From assembly GCA_027346035.1 (NCBI GenBank), contig DAIESZ010000011.1:1-5618 (forward strand): a DNA stretch of 5,618 nucleotides, given 5' to 3'. The translations under genes were made by a program, and so were the position numbers. Shown in pieces: positions 5,378 through 5,618 of the stretch. Source of the DNA: Propionibacteriaceae bacterium. Lineage in GTDB: Bacteria; Actinomycetota; Actinomycetes; Propionibacteriales; Propionibacteriaceae. The notes beneath the pieces were generated by a model. It did no database searches, was not told the origin of the DNA, and worked only from the letters and a program-made list of their open reading frames with translations. The stretch's first letter is position 1. Every line of letters starts with the position of its first letter.

Positions 5378-5618
5378 TCACTTGGCGGGAAGCGCGGCGA
5401 GCAGCTTGTCGGGCGCGACCGCTCCGACGGCGTAGCGCCCCTCGGTGGTGATGACCATCGAGACGAGGGTGCCGTCGAGCACGTGCGCGGTGCCGTAGCT
5501 GCCGTGCACGGTGGTCAGCAGCCCCAGCAGCTTGGTGATGCTCGTGCCTGAGCCGCTACCGGACGCCTGCTGCTTCTCCATCGCCGCGAGGTCGATGTGT
5601 CCGGTGGCGATCTGCGTC
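5378..5618 (-). CDS. LolA/RseB-like protein, C-terminal fragment (5' end beyond the window)
   Basis: Only the last 79 residues are visible; the frame is open to the right edge at 5618, so the ATG at 5581 is internal and not the start. The fragment has a Gly/Ser-rich turn (ASGSGSGTS), then LLTTVHGSYGTAHVLDGTLVS core followed by MVITTEGRYAVGAVAPDKLLAAL at the end. A terminal pair of beta strands with D/EGR and VGAV followed by a short helix is what I remember from actinobacterial proteins annotated as outer-membrane lipoprotein carrier LolA/MucB-RseB/DUF2092, which are exported or lipid-anchored and sense or carry lipophilic ligands. The signal peptide would lie outside the window, so export cannot be verified. 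The 12-base gap to the ATPase gene strongly suggests one operon with the ABC exporter. Family assignment is by resemblance only and could be wrong. Confidence 0.5.
   Translation of the reverse strand, partial: TQIATGHIDLAAMEKQQASGSGSGTSITKLLGLLTTVHGSYGTAHVLDGTLVSMVITTEGRYAVGAVAPDKLLAALPAK

Noticed and set aside
4229..5551. 440-codon plus-strand open frame opposite the ABC ATPase gene
   Set aside because: It runs through the complement of an ATPase with all ABC motifs intact; the translation is Gly/Asp/Arg-rich low complexity, a GC-driven shadow.

Overview
The window reads as chromosome from a high-GC actinomycete, probably of the mycobacterial/nocardial-type group. The reasons are the strongly G+C-biased third codon positions, the close fit of one protein to mycobacterial FprA ferredoxin-NADP+ reductase, and a short two-CBS protein and a LolA/RseB-like protein of types I associate with Actinomycetota. 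The taxonomic call is inference; there is no rRNA or other marker here.

Layout. Positions 1-409 contain no convincing gene but are packed with short direct and tandem repeats of at least five kinds (units of about 33, 21, 14, 22 and 21 bp). On the minus strand follows a DMT/EamA-type transporter (410-1474) whose C-terminal 62 residues include 24 histidines. A spacer of about 200 bp separates it from a divergent plus-strand gene for a small tandem-CBS protein (1678-2106). That gene converges, with 13 bp between stop codons, on a minus-strand cluster that is transcribed from the right edge leftwards: the 3' end of a LolA/RseB-like exported protein (5378 to beyond 5618), an ABC ATPase of the BcrA/drug-export type (4373-5365), its ABC-2 permease (3511-4386, overlapping the ATPase gene by 14 bp) and an FprA-type NADPH-ferredoxin/adrenodoxin reductase (2120-3469).

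How the genes may work together. The ATPase and permease form an obvious two-gene exporter, translationally coupled. The LolA/RseB-like gene lies only 12 bp upstream and very likely belongs to the same transcript, so the three may act together at the cell envelope; the substrate cannot be read from sequence. The reductase follows after 41 bp and could be co-transcribed, but it is a housekeeping-type electron-transfer enzyme and its functional link to the exporter is unproven. The histidine-tailed transporter and the CBS protein may share a regulatory region, but nothing ties their functions together.

I did not find a clearly new multi-gene system. The parts most worth a second look are the layered repeat region at the left end (including a perfect 21-bp duplication that spans the transporter stop codon), the histidine-rich tail, and the LolA/RseB-like plus ABC-2 exporter arrangement. 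Long open frames opposite the transporter and the ATPase gene are judged to be GC-driven shadows.
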